Shown one piece after another: positions 1-9,060 of a stretch of DNA of 64,000 bases. The position numbers and the translations under genes are program-made. The stretch comes from Gnetum montanum (Eukaryota > Streptophyta > Gnetopsida > Gnetales > Gnetaceae): the NCBI GenBank assembly GCA_015680685.1, contig MNCI01002826.1, positions 27,893-91,892 of the forward strand, read 5' to 3'. The first letter of the stretch is position 1. Each line of letters begins with the position of its first letter. Below the pieces are notes generated by a model, which was not told the origin of the DNA, did no database searches, and saw only the letters and a list, made by a program, of their open reading frames with translations.

Positions 1-158
1 CATTTCTGACTGTGGCTAGTTTAATGTCATTGCGGACTTGTTGTAGTTTAACGTCATTTTGGACAGTTCATAGTTTAACGTCATTTCGGACTATTTGTAG
101 TTTAACGTCATTTCAGAAAGTTTATAGTTTAATGTCGTTTCGGACAGTTCATGAAGGA
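1..158 (-). repeat. 27-bp tandem repeat coding for an MTLNY nonapeptide
   Basis: On the plus strand about six units of TAGTTTAACGTCATTTCGGAC plus about 6 bp follow each other. Read on the minus strand they encode repeated S-E-M-T-L-N-Y-x-x. The frame differs from that of the protease just upstream, and two units carry stops (TAG). The same peptide is repeated inside the gag of this element (2480-2580), so the repeat is a property of the element and not random satellite. Confidence 0.85.
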
Positions 159-572
159 CTATTGGGTGGATGGGGCATTGTCACCACGTATGGTGATCTC
201 CCTCCCTTCGTGGAGGAGGGGGAGTTCTTGGTGGATGGGAGATGACACTGTGCATGACCTAGCTAGCCAAGGATGTCCTAGGATCATGTTGTAGTTTGGC
301 ATCTTGTCGACGACTGTAAAGTTTGCAAACGTGGGGTGCTGGTCTCCTATTGTGAAGGCGATGTGAATTGTGCCTTTAATGGTTATGCGTGCTCCATCGA
401 AGGAGTTTAGAGACTCGATTTTGGTCGGTTGAATGTTGTGCGTTAGGCCTAATCGTTCGATGACGGAGTGCGCAACAATGTTTTCTGCCGCACCATCATC
501 GATGTGTACCCTGCATACTGTGTATTTTCTGATGCTTACACTAGTATTCATCGGTGCATGCGTGACCTCCCC
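159..572 (-). CDS. Element A aspartic protease (retropepsin)
   Basis: This protease would cleave the Gag-Pol polyprotein in the particle. The frame is the same as gag and is separated from it only by the TGA at 573-575, so seven codons precede the ATG at 549-551. The active-site region reads VHIDDGAAENIV, where D-D-G-A stands in place of the usual D-S/T-G-A. The flap-distal motif NYNMILGHPWL matches the I-L-G-x-x-W-L of plant Ty3/Gypsy proteases. The ORF ends at TAG (159-161), which could be a decayed CAG; the reading frame then shifts relative to the repeat at 1-158. The domain is near full length for a retropepsin. RT would follow left of the window. Confidence 0.85.
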   Translation of the reverse strand, partial: GEVTHAPMNTSVSIRKYTVCRVHIDDGAAENIVAHSVIERLGLTHNIQPTKIESLNSFDGARITIKGTIHIAFTIGDQHPTFANFTVVDKMPNYNMILGHPWLARSCTVSSPIHQELPLLHEGREITIRGDNAPSTQ

Positions 573-2963
573 TCATTTGGGGTCGATCTTGACATCATTG
601 TTGCGGAAGGTTAGAGTCGTTGTGTTTGTATCTTGTGGTACAGGGGATATAATGGCTATGCGAATGGCATCTTCGGTTGGAGACATGTTTTCTGTAGCAG
701 GGATGGAGGCGAGCATGTGTGCTAGTGCTTGACGATGCTCTGGTGATGTTAAGACGAGGTCGAGCAAGGTAGGCATTACATTCTTATGTTTTAATGCATT
801 GTGTGCATGGGATAGTACATCTGCGAGGTTGTCGTTTATGTTTGTCGTGGTGGGAGCTTCTTCTATTGCGTGAGCCGAGATGTAAAGCTCTTGCGGAGGG
901 GCAATGCAAAAGGGTTGTTGTTTAGTGGCCCTAGGGGTAGAGCTAAGGCTGGTTTGTGGTTTAGGCGTTGGTGACTTGGGTTGCCACTGCTTGTATGTGG
1001 CCAAGTTGTTGGAACTTGGGCTTGGTGTGGGTGTCGTCGGAGCGACTTGTGTGTTTAACGTCGCGATGGACGGTTGTTGCCAGTTTATCGTCTTAGCGGA
1101 CGGTTGTTGTGGAACCTTTATCACAAAGGGTGTTGTGGGTTTATGAGGTGGCACTTTGATGACAAAAGGAGGCCCCTTACTTGTGGAGGCGGAGGAGGCG
1201 GGACTGTTCGGTTGTACTGCATTGAGCAATCCTTTCTTTGCCATTCTTTGTAAATCGTTTTGCAAAGTTCGACAAGTGTTTGTGTCATGTCCAGACATTT
1301 GGTGGTAGTGGCAATATGCACTTAAGTCAAAATGTTGTGGGACACATGCGTTGTATGTTGTAGTGGGATGACTTGCCAATTCACAGTGTCTCTGGTTGCG
1401 TATGTAGGCATTATCTGACATGTGTTTGCATTGGATCAAACCAGCATTGAGGAGCTGTTCTAGCAATTGGGAAGGTTTTCCTGGCAAGGGTATGTGGTTG
1501 CGTTGGGTGTGCTCATGTCTAGGAGAGGCTTGTGTGGTGGCACTAGAGCTAGAGCTGGCAGCTTGGGGTGTTGAGGCCACGGGCCTGTTGGTTGCATGTG
1601 TTGGCACGGTGATTGTTGCGATTGTTGCGTTTGATGTTGCTTGTGTATCCTGTGCTATTTGTGTTGTTTGTGTTGGTTGTAGTTGTTGCATTTGTTGTTG
1701 TGCATGTTGTTGTTTTTTGTGTTGTCTCCTATAGGCCAAGTAGGATGGGTCATTGCTTGCTCTTGCTGCCTCTTCGATGCCCATTGCTTGGTCAAAGGCC
1801 TGGGTAAGAGACTTTGGGGCCTGGTAGAGCAGTTTGGACTTGATGAAGTCATTGACTGCACCCTTGAAGATTGCCAAGAGATGTGTCTCTGCGATCGGCT
1901 CATGCATTTCATTGGCTCTGGCACTCCATCGCTGGATGAAGGGTAGTATGGGCTCTAGAGGTTTTTGTCTGACATGGAGGAGCTTGTCGATTGTCACTTC
2001 AGGTTTGATGTTATATCTAAAGCGTGTCACAAACTGGTGTATGAGGTCCTCGAGGGATGCGATGGAAGCTCGGGGTAGAGCACGGTACCAGTCTAAAGCT
2101 TTGCCAGTGAGCGACAGGGGAAAGAGGCGTAGAATGGCATGTGGCCAGGAGTGCAACGTGATGGCTTCTGTGCGAAATGTGATGATATGTGCATTGGGGT
2201 CACCATGACCGTTGTATTTTGTTAGATGTGGCAACGAATGGACCATGGGTAGTGTGAGGGATGGGACTGTAGGACAGATCGGATCATCATGGTAAAATTC
2301 CACCACCTTGGGTGTGTCTGAGGAGGCAGCCTTAAGTTGGTTAATTTCCTCCGTCATAGTCTGGATGAGTTGAGACATTTGTTTCCAACTCATAGATTCA
2401 CCAACTGGTTGTGTTGATTGGACTTGCGTGGGTTGTGCGACAAAGGGTTGAATCACCGGTTGTGGGCTTTGCGAGTTTAATGTCATGGTAGATGGTTGTT
2501 GGTAGTTTAACGTCATACCGGACCTGTGTTGGTAGTTTAAGGCCGTACTGGGCCATGGATAGTTTAACGTCATCCCAGACGGATGATGAGCAGGTGCCTG
2601 AGGCACTGGTGAAATAGGCATGGCACATGTGGCGCCTGCGTAAATGTTGGGTTGAGGTTGGGGAGGTTGGGGGATGGCCCCTGTGTAAGCATAAGGTACT
2701 TGTGTTGCTTGGGGCTGGGCCCCATCGTATGTAAAAGGTGTTTGGATTGTTTGGGGCTGGGCCCCAATGTGTGTAGATTGTGAAGCAAATGCCTTGGGCG
2801 TGTGCTCCTGTGATTGTTGTGCGGAGGTAAGGCCCCAAGGGATGTTGGGTTCGGGCAAGGCTGTGAACTCGTACTCATACTCGGATGGTGATCCTAGGTA
2901 AGAGGAAGTCATCTCAGAACCGTTGTGTTGTGTGTAATGCATGTATTGGACAAGGTGATCCAT
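573..2963 (-). CDS. Element A Gag polyprotein, 796 codons
   Basis: Gag forms the retrotransposon particle and packages RNA. The N-terminal third is rich in P, Q and T and includes tandem GAQPQ-type and MTLNY repeats (residues about 75-165). A retrotransposon gag domain spans about residues 235-400 (YNGHGDPNAHI, then LTGKALDWYRALP and FVTRFRYN). A zinc-knuckle-like C-x2-H-x4-H-x4-C (CHYHQMSGHDTNTC) lies near residues 550-563. The C-terminal part is P/T/S-rich and repeats the TLN motif. The ATG at 2961-2963 is the first in the frame and lies about 250 bp after the primer-binding site. The frame is fully open, unlike every other gag here, which supports recent insertion. It stops at TGA directly before the protease frame. 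Confidence 0.92.
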   Translation of the reverse strand: MDHLVQYMHYTQHNGSEMTSSYLGSPSEYEYEFTALPEPNIPWGLTSAQQSQEHTPKAFASQSTHIGAQPQTIQTPFTYDGAQPQATQVPYAYTGAIPQPPQPQPNIYAGATCAMPISPVPQAPAHHPSGMTLNYPWPSTALNYQHRSGMTLNYQQPSTMTLNSQSPQPVIQPFVAQPTQVQSTQPVGESMSWKQMSQLIQTMTEEINQLKAASSDTPKVVEFYHDDPICPTVPSLTLPMVHSLPHLTKYNGHGDPNAHIITFRTEAITLHSWPHAILRLFPLSLTGKALDWYRALPRASIASLEDLIHQFVTRFRYNIKPEVTIDKLLHVRQKPLEPILPFIQRWSARANEMHEPIAETHLLAIFKGAVNDFIKSKLLYQAPKSLTQAFDQAMGIEEAARASNDPSYLAYRRQHKKQQHAQQQMQQLQPTQTTQIAQDTQATSNATIATITVPTHATNRPVASTPQAASSSSSATTQASPRHEHTQRNHIPLPGKPSQLLEQLLNAGLIQCKHMSDNAYIRNQRHCELASHPTTTYNACVPQHFDLSAYCHYHQMSGHDTNTCRTLQNDLQRMAKKGLLNAVQPNSPASSASTSKGPPFVIKVPPHKPTTPFVIKVPQQPSAKTINWQQPSIATLNTQVAPTTPTPSPSSNNLATYKQWQPKSPTPKPQTSLSSTPRATKQQPFCIAPPQELYISAHAIEEAPTTTNINDNLADVLSHAHNALKHKNVMPTLLDLVLTSPEHRQALAHMLASIPATENMSPTEDAIRIAIISPVPQDTNTTTLTFRNNDVKIDPK
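2480..2580 (-). repeat. MTLNY peptide repeats inside gag
   Basis: Four imperfect units read SGMTLNYPW, PSTALNYQH, RSGMTLNYQQ and PSTMTLNSQ at about residues 128-161. A further pair (TINWQQPS, IATLNTQ) lies near residues 618-645. The DNA units match the 27-bp array at 1-158. Confidence 0.85.
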
Positions 2964-3057
2964 GTTGGTGGCAGTCAGTACTTAGACCGGCTTGAAGTTA
3001 GGTGCGAATTGCGGTGAATTCGGCTTTGAAACGGATGCGTTTTGTGTGTTTTTGTTG

Positions 3058-3170
3058 AAAAAACACTGTAGCGGAACTATAGCAGTACTGTAGCGGAACT
3101 GTAGCAGTGTGAGCACTGTAGCAGCATGAGTACTATAGCAGTCGCAAAACACTGTAGCAGCGTAAGTTAT
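3058..3170. repeat. Leader repeats with ACTGTAGCAG core
   Basis: Between the primer-binding site and the gag start, about seven copies of ACTGTAGC(A/G)G-like units occur with spacers of 0-10 bp. They lie in the transcribed 5' leader of element A, where packaging or dimerisation signals of retroelements are usually found. Their role is not known. Confidence 0.7.
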
Positions 3171-3212
3171 AGGTAACGTGATCAGTGTTTCGATTAAACA
3201 AAAAACAAGTCA

Positions 3213-3231
3213 GGCCCTCCTTCTAGCGCCA
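3213..3231 (-). other. Element A primer-binding site
   Basis: The minus strand reads TGGCGCTAGAAGGAGGGCC five bases after the LTR end (…CAGTACA then GTTTT). TGG at the start, complementary to the CCA of a tRNA, and the position right after the LTR identify a primer-binding site. I cannot name the tRNA with confidence. Decayed forms of the same site occur in elements Y and E. Confidence 0.85.
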
Positions 3232-3841
3232 AAAACTGTACTGACCTAAATCGTCGGTGTAAGGCTGGAATGGAAACAGACACCGAAAGATTATTGGGCA
3301 GCCACAGCCGACCCTGCCTTCGCTTGAGGGTAAGCTGGAAAAGGGAATGAAGGCAGAGTGCCTTGGATGGTTTGCACGCAAATCAAACAAGGACTTCCCC
3401 AAGCGTAAGCTACGGCTAGCACTGGGGTTATCGTAAACGATGTAAACGGGATGTAAACGGAATGCAAACAGTGACACAAAATGTAAACAGAGCGTACTGA
3501 ATTATAAATAAAGCGTAAATAGAGTTATATTGTAAAAAAAGCATAAACCGAAGTAAATAATGTAAATAGGAGGCAATGAACTTTATTGTATTGTTTAATA
3601 AAAATGTATGCACCGGTCGAAGTGTAGCTGCACGTGTGGATGGCAGGTCAAGCACTGAGCCTCGGGATGATGTCTGAAGTGATGATGCGATAATGTGATG
3701 TGATGAATGTGAAAAATGCTTGGATGCCAACAGTCAGATGTGCCGAGCGCCCAAGGATTGCCAGTTCTGTAATTTCTCAGAATTGTCAATGTCTCTAATT
3801 TTTGCCTCTAATTGCCCCCTGATTTATGTGAATTGATAGGG

Positions 3842-3849
3842 TATTTATA
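3842..3849 (-). promoter_or_regulatory. TATA box of element A LTR
   Basis: The minus strand reads CCCTATAAATACCC in otherwise GC-richer DNA. Initiation is expected about 30 bp to the left, near 3,810-3,818, which would start R. Confidence 0.7.
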
Positions 3850-4285
3850 GGGTTGGGTCGGGCTCCAGCACAGAATTTCAGAATGGAATCAACGGCTGAG
3901 AGATGAGAGGAAAGCGGATCTGGTAACATGTGTCCAATGGACAGTTGTGTTTGGGTTGGATGCATGCTGGCGAGAGTTGGATATGTGTCGGATAGTTGTG
4001 CATGAATTGGATGTGTGTCGGCAAACTACGTTCTTGACCAGGTACATTGCATTTTACAATTTATGGGTTATTCAAGCCCATGAAAGTACATTTAATTTAA
4101 ACATGAGGGCCTAACGTGCCCACATATGTCGATTTACGATGAAATGTACAACAAGAGAAATTTGACCCCCGTTTGCGTAAACCTTCCTTGTTCCTGAGTC
4201 TTTCTGAAATTTTCTGGAATGTTCTGAAAGTTGCTGATGCTGGTAATTCTCTGCCATTTTCTGAAATATTTCTGGAATTTTCTGA

Positions 4286-4350
4286 AACTACGATGAATAG
4301 TGTTTGCGCGATGAATAGTGTTTTACGCTGATGATTAGTGTTTTACGCAT
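4286..4350. repeat. U3 direct repeats GATGAATAGTGTTT
   Basis: Three consecutive units of about 20 bp share GATGA(A/T)TAGTGTTTT(A/G)CGC. They lie about 450 bp upstream of the TATA box and could be enhancer-like subrepeats. Confidence 0.65.
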
Positions 4351-4351
4351 C

Positions 4352-4562
4352 TTACGCTCTGCAGCGTAATAAAATGTAGCCACAGCGTAATCAGCCGAAA
4401 ACACCTCATTTAAGGCCCGAATCTTGATTTTCTGAAGGCTGGGAACCGCTGGGGACCTTGGCAAAGGTCATGGGGGGTCCTTGTGCTTGATTTTGGCTTG
4501 TTTTGACTTAGTTTCAGGGCCCCAAACATTGGTGACGCTAATCCTTACGCTGTGCAGCGTAA
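4352..4562. repeat. Two copies of an 18-bp palindrome in U3
   Basis: TTACGCTCTGCAGCGTAA (4352-4369) and TTACGCTGTGCAGCGTAA (4545-4562) are near-perfect inverted repeats about 190 bp apart. Duplicated palindromes in a U3 suggest a binding site for a dimeric factor. This is inference from position and symmetry only. Confidence 0.6.
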
Positions 4563-4897
4563 ACACAACGCGAGCACATTGTACTTAGCCAAAATTCCAC
4601 TTTTTGACCTTAAAATGGATGATTCTTGATACCGAGACTTGCCGTCGTGATTTGTGGGCACCCAGGGGACCTTGCTTGCTCCATGATGGGTTTCTTGAAG
4701 CCATTTTAGAGGCTCTGAAGTTGTTTGGAAGTGTTGCCAAAATTTTTGTGGTGTTTCAGTAAGTACCTATCTAATCAACCAGACCATTTAGGGCACCTTT
4801 TTTTTGTTTCCTAGCATGGCCCTCACATAGATTTGGGGTTAGGCTATATGCCCACTGACCTCTCAGTGTTCTAGCCACTAACATTTTTAGACATCAC

Positions 4898-5570
4898 ATC
4901 TTTCCAACCGCATAACTAATGTTTGTAGCTCATTATTTTGTCTAGGGGATTTGCTTTAAATTTCATGTTTTGTCACTTTTTTTCATGGAAATCACACCAT
5001 GAAGAGACATTATTTTTGTTATGGTTGACATTAGGAGTGGTAAGAGACCAATGAGAATATACATGAACTTAAGAAGGAAGTTAGGTATAGAAGGTGATAA
5101 ATCCACTTGAAGCCACATCCTTATCCATTTCAAGTTTATTAAGTACCAAGGACATTGATTCCTTTTAAGTTATAATTATGCAAAGACCTCATGATTCTAA
5201 GATGAAGAACCTCATATAATTGAGTGGAATGGATGGATGAAGTGAACTCACTACGTGATATCATTAGAAAATCAAAGCTTCATTAATCGAGGATACAATC
5301 CCAAGACAAAACCTAGTCATTGAATAACTAATTAAAACATTAAATATAGTATTAAATGAACTTCCAATATTAGTAGAAGCTATGGAAATGCAAGATTCAT
5401 GATCAACAAATAAGAAAACAACACATAAGGAAATATAAAAAAGGTAAAATATATAAAAAAAATTTCAAAATATTGAAGAAAATAAAAAATATATAAAGAC
5501 CAATGTAAAAAAAATGTTGACAAACTAGGTAGCCTACATAGAATCTTAACATGGGTGTCCATCTCCCCCA
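4898..5570 (-). other. B1 3' spacer, non-coding
   Basis: AT-rich sequence between the end of integrase and the (absent) 3' LTR. It aligns by eye with 36,980-37,650 and 56,440-57,150, for example the block around CTAGGGGATTTGCTTTAAATTT. I see no ORF in it. Confidence 0.7.
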
Positions 5571-6900
5571 TGATTGAGTTGGAAGGAGAAGATTTGAAAG
5601 ATAGAATGTTCTTGTCTATTGATTAAGGTGTCCATGTTACTAGTTATCCTTGGTTCTAGAAAAGGTTTCACTTGTTAAATGTTGAATAGCAATTGTTTAT
5701 TTGGGCTCAAAGGGTGGTAAATCATCATGGCTCCAAAAGGAAAATTTGCATGAATAATATAAGATCCTTCCCACAGTGTCTAAAATTTTATTCATTGTGG
5801 TACATGCATGCAGTTCCAGTAAAGAACCTTATCACCTAGTTGAAATTTAACTTTTCTTATGCGTGATTCATGACATTGTTTGGTGTGTGCCTTATGCACC
5901 TCATTCATGGATAGGGCTACTTATATTATTAAATCTTCTTTTTTTTGCTAGACTCAAATAAAGGTTAAGTTCACAAGCTATTGAAAGTGTACGAAGCTTT
6001 GTTTGCATTGGGAGAGTTGGTAATTTTCCATACACTAACTCATAAAGAGAATAGTTAATAGAAAATTTCCAAGAAGATCGATAGGCCCATAGAGCATCAT
6101 TGAATTTTGTGCTCCAGTCTTTATTATATTTACTAACTCTGTAGGTTAGTATTTTGGTTATTTCCATATTGGTAACCTCATCTTAACTGTTAGCTTGGGG
6201 ATGATGTAGAGTTGTTAATTTACACTCTACCCCTAAGTTTTGCATTAATTTTTGAAAGGTAAAACCTATGGAATGAGTCTGGTTGTCAAAAATAAATGTC
6301 CTTGGCATGCCATACCTATTTACCACATATTGTTGTATAAACCATGTCATTGTAGAGGATGCCAATTGGTGATAGCAGAAGCTACATCCCATTTAGTGTA
6401 ATAGTCGATTGCTACAATGATGTATGCCTTTCTATTGGACATGGGGTTGATGAACCCCATAAAGTTAATTCCCCAAAGATCAAAAGGCTATAGTGGTTGG
6501 ATCCACTGTTGGAGCCCTTCCATTTGTATAGTCATCCCTTCATCTCATTAGGAAGGTTCACATGAATAGGAGAACTGATGAATGTCCCTAAATATTGTTG
6601 GCAAATAATATCTTACCATGAGGGTTTTTACAATCATTCTCCTCCCTACATAATGGGCCCCAAAAGGGCCTTCATTGGCATCTTGAAGGATTCATAGTTG
6701 ATCAAGATTAGGTACATACCATTGTACCATGTCATTGACACAAACCTTGTAAAGGTTGCCATGAGTTTCCATGTAGTGTTTTGCTTGGGAAAGAAATTAT
6801 TGTTTCTTTCTTCTTTCCCATATCTACAACATCTCCTGAGTGAGTTGATAGGAGAGGAATTCATGATGCCAATTGGGATCTTTAGGAATTTTCATTTCAA
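5571..6900 (-). pseudogene. B1 integrase remnant
   Basis: Two open pieces on the minus strand show the catalytic core and C-terminal region. 6183-6392 has RYGMPRTFIFDNQTHSIG (second catalytic D) and TLHHPQANS. A stop, likely decayed CAA, separates it from 5901-6167, which has DEVTNMEI (the E region, just upstream of its ATG), then WSTKFNDALWAYRSS and YELVYGKLPTLP. The order and motifs match integrases of Athila-like Ty3/Gypsy elements. The N-terminal zinc-finger part (about 6,600-6,900) is badly decayed. Confidence 0.8.
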
Positions 6901-7942
6901 TAGCTTTGGCAAAAAGGAGTACATTTGGAAATTGGTTAGATAAAGATCCCTCATTGTCTTTTTTGTCCCATCATAACCATGACAAGTGATCAGTTATCAC
7001 ATTATCAATTTCCTTTCTATCCATCATGGTGAGGTTGAACTCCTATCGGATTATGAACCACTGTATGACACATGGGCTCACTGTTGGCTTGTTCATGTGG
7101 AATTGGATGGCACTATGATTTGTGTGCATATAAACATGATATGAAAGCACATAGTGCTTGAGTTTCTCTAAGGTATACACCATCGACATGAGCTTCTTTT
7201 TTGTGGTGGTGCAGTTCCATTATGCTCCCATAATGCTTCTTCTTGCATAATTGATGTAGTAAGGACATTTCTAATCATCTAGTTGTGTAAGCACATCCTT
7301 GAATGCATAATTAGATGCAACTATCATAATGTAAAATGATGTGGACCAATTTGGAGCACATAGAATGAAGGTTTCTATGACTTTTTACTTTAACTATTGA
7401 AATCTAATCTCACATTCCTTGGTCCAAGTGAAAGGTTCATCTTTCTTTGTCAACTCTACCAATGACTTAGCAATTTTTGAGAAGTTCTCAATGAAGCAAT
7501 GATAATAACTAGTATGGTTAAGGAATGATCATATATCTTTCACCATTTTAGGTTGCTTGGTGATTTCTTAGATGACTTGTACCTTTTTTTAGGTCCACCT
7601 CAATTCCTTTTGCTAAAATTTTGTGCCCCAATATGATGCCTACTTGAACCATCAAATGTCTCTTCTATTAGTTGGACATCAAGTTGGTCTTTACAAAATG
7701 TTAAAGCACTTGCTCAAGATAGTCCATGATTTACTCAAATGTGGTACTATAGGTAGAGAAGTCATCCATGAATACTTCTATCCAACTACCAATTTGATGT
7801 TGGAAGATGTTGAGAACCAAGCATTAGAAGGTTGTAGGAGTATTACACAGTGGAAAATGCATCTTTCTATATGCAAAAGTCACCCAAGGACTTGTGAATG
7901 TGGTTTTGGCTTGGTCCTCAGATGCAATCTAGATTTGGTTAT
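6901..7942 (-). pseudogene. B1 RNase H and reverse transcriptase remnant
   Basis: Reading leftward from 7,942, the frame shows RT motifs (SEDQAKTTF, then EVFMDDFSTYSTTFE, the Y/F-x-D-D active site) and GIEVDLKKVQ. RNase H follows at about 7,330-7,020 (ASNYAFKDVLTQLDD, then HYVLSYHVYMHTNHSAI). Stops are mostly TAG/TAA from CAG/CAA. RT sequence upstream of the NQI motif is missing because the region is cut at the N of 7,943. Confidence 0.8.
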
Positions 7943-8598
7943 NTTGCCATTTGTTCATTAAGTGTTGGACACCATAGTAGGGCATTGTTATTATAATTTT
8001 CTAGATGGTTATAATGGATATAACCAAATCTAGATTGCATCTGAGGACCAAGCCAAAACCACATTCACAAGTCCTTGGGTGACTTTTGCATATAGAAAGA
8101 TGCATTTTCCACTGTGTAATACTCCTACAACCTTCTAATGCTTGGTTCTCAACATCTTCCAACATCAAATTGGTAGTGGGATAGAAGTATTCATGGATGA
8201 CTTCTCTACCTATAGTACCACATTTGAGTAAATCTTGGACTATCTTGAGCAAATGCTTTAACATTTTGTAAAATCCAACTTGATGTCCAACTAATAGAAG
8301 AGACATTTGATGGTTCAAGTAGGCATCATATTGGGGCCCAAAATTCTAGCAAAAGGAATTGAGGTGGACCTAAAAAAGGTACAAGTCATCTAAGGAATCA
8401 CCAAGCAACCTAAAATGATGAAAGATATATGATCATTCCTTAACCATACTATTTATTATCATTGCTTCATTGAGAACTTCTCAAAAATTGCTAAGTCATT
8501 GGTAGAGTTGACAAAGAAGGATGAACCTTTCACTTGGACCAAGGAATGTGAGATTATATTTCAAAAGTTAAAGTAAAAAGTCATAGAAACCTTCATTC
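7363..8598. repeat. 580-bp near-perfect inverted repeat flanked by Ns
   Basis: The left arm 7363-7942 and the right arm 8020-8598 are reverse complements with only a few differences. Both encode the same RT segment, in opposite directions. Single Ns stand at 7943 and 8599, exactly at the end of the left arm and at the outer end of the right arm. The piece between the Ns (7944-8598) is therefore probably one contig placed in reversed, redundant orientation. A real palindrome is the alternative. Confidence 0.9.
7944..8598 (+). pseudogene. RT fragment of family B in reversed orientation
   Basis: Read on the plus strand this starts with LPFVHQVLDTIVGH (one stop in place of Q), continues YNFLDGYNGYNQI, and ends past FTWTKECEI. 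It contains EVFMDDFSTYST. It adds about 75 bp of RT upstream of what the minus-strand copy holds. It is the only plus-strand coding trace within B1, which fits an assembly inversion. Confidence 0.75.
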
Positions 8599-8599
8599 N

Positions 8600-9060
8600 A
8601 TCCATGCCCTTTCCATACTAATAAGTAAGTCACCTTTACAATTTTTCATAAGAATCACAAGGAAATTTGGAAGATAGGACAACCCACAAATAGTGGTCAC
8701 AATGTCCTCCACTAGCCCTAGAGCAATAGGGATGGACTGATCTAGTAACTTAAGTCTAATATTGCTCTTCTTTAGATGAGACAGGTTTTAGGCCTTATAC
8801 ATTTCTTGGGAGATTAAGTTCACCCTAAAACTTGAATCCAAAAAAGTCTTACATGGTTCATTCTCTACAATTTGTAAATAAATGAGAGGACTCCTAGGAT
8901 CAAATCATTTTCTAGAAAGGTGACCAACATTTATCTAATCTATGACTATGTGGATCAACATAACAGTATGGATGTTGAAGGCATTTTGATTTGAAGGTGG
9001 CTTAATGGTACTTTTAGAGGTAGAGGTGGTAGGGTTGATAGCCATGAGTGCTTGTAAGGG
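8600..9060 (-). pseudogene. B1 protease remnant
   Basis: Decayed retropepsin region between gag and RT. It aligns with 40,880-41,300 (B3) and 60,336-60,840 (B5), where the motifs are clearer. Frames are broken and I see no intact active site. Confidence 0.55.

Larger units (their letters stand above)
1..4890 (-). mobile_element. Element A: young Ty3/Gypsy-type LTR retrotransposon, 5' part
   Basis: The minus strand carries, in order, an LTR with TATA box (right), a primer-binding site, a repeat-rich leader, a gag ORF and an aspartic protease. RT and integrase should lie left of the window. Base composition is distinct: CpG is frequent here and almost absent from about 4,900 on, so A is a recent insertion into older decayed DNA. 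Sequence to its right matches the 3' spacer of family B, so A lies inside B1. The right edge (between about 4,770 and 4,897) is estimated from where homology to other B copies resumes. The left end and its target duplication are outside the window. Confidence 0.85.
3237..4890 (-). repeat. Element A 5' LTR
   Basis: The left edge is firm: in minus orientation the LTR ends …GGTCAGTACA, five bases before the primer-binding site. The right edge is estimated. The TATA box at 3842-3849 divides it into U3 (right) and R-U5 (left, about 580 bp). No coding sequence is visible. U3 carries short direct repeats and two palindromes, listed separately. From 4,204 to 4,290 TTTTCTGAAA/TTTTCTGGAA units repeat. 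Confidence 0.75.

Noticed and set aside
12-732. Plus-strand ORFs at 12-245 and 433-732
   Set aside because: They are antisense shadows of the minus-strand protease and its repeat, with no motif of their own.
1420-2208. Plus-strand ORFs rich in C, V and L opposite gag of element A
   Set aside because: Their composition mirrors the Q/T-rich gag codons on the other strand; gag has the domain evidence.
7623-8318. Two nearly identical ORFs on opposite strands (7623-7961 plus, 8001-8318 minus)
   Set aside because: Both are antisense readings of RT, duplicated by the inverted repeat. They are not a gene pair.
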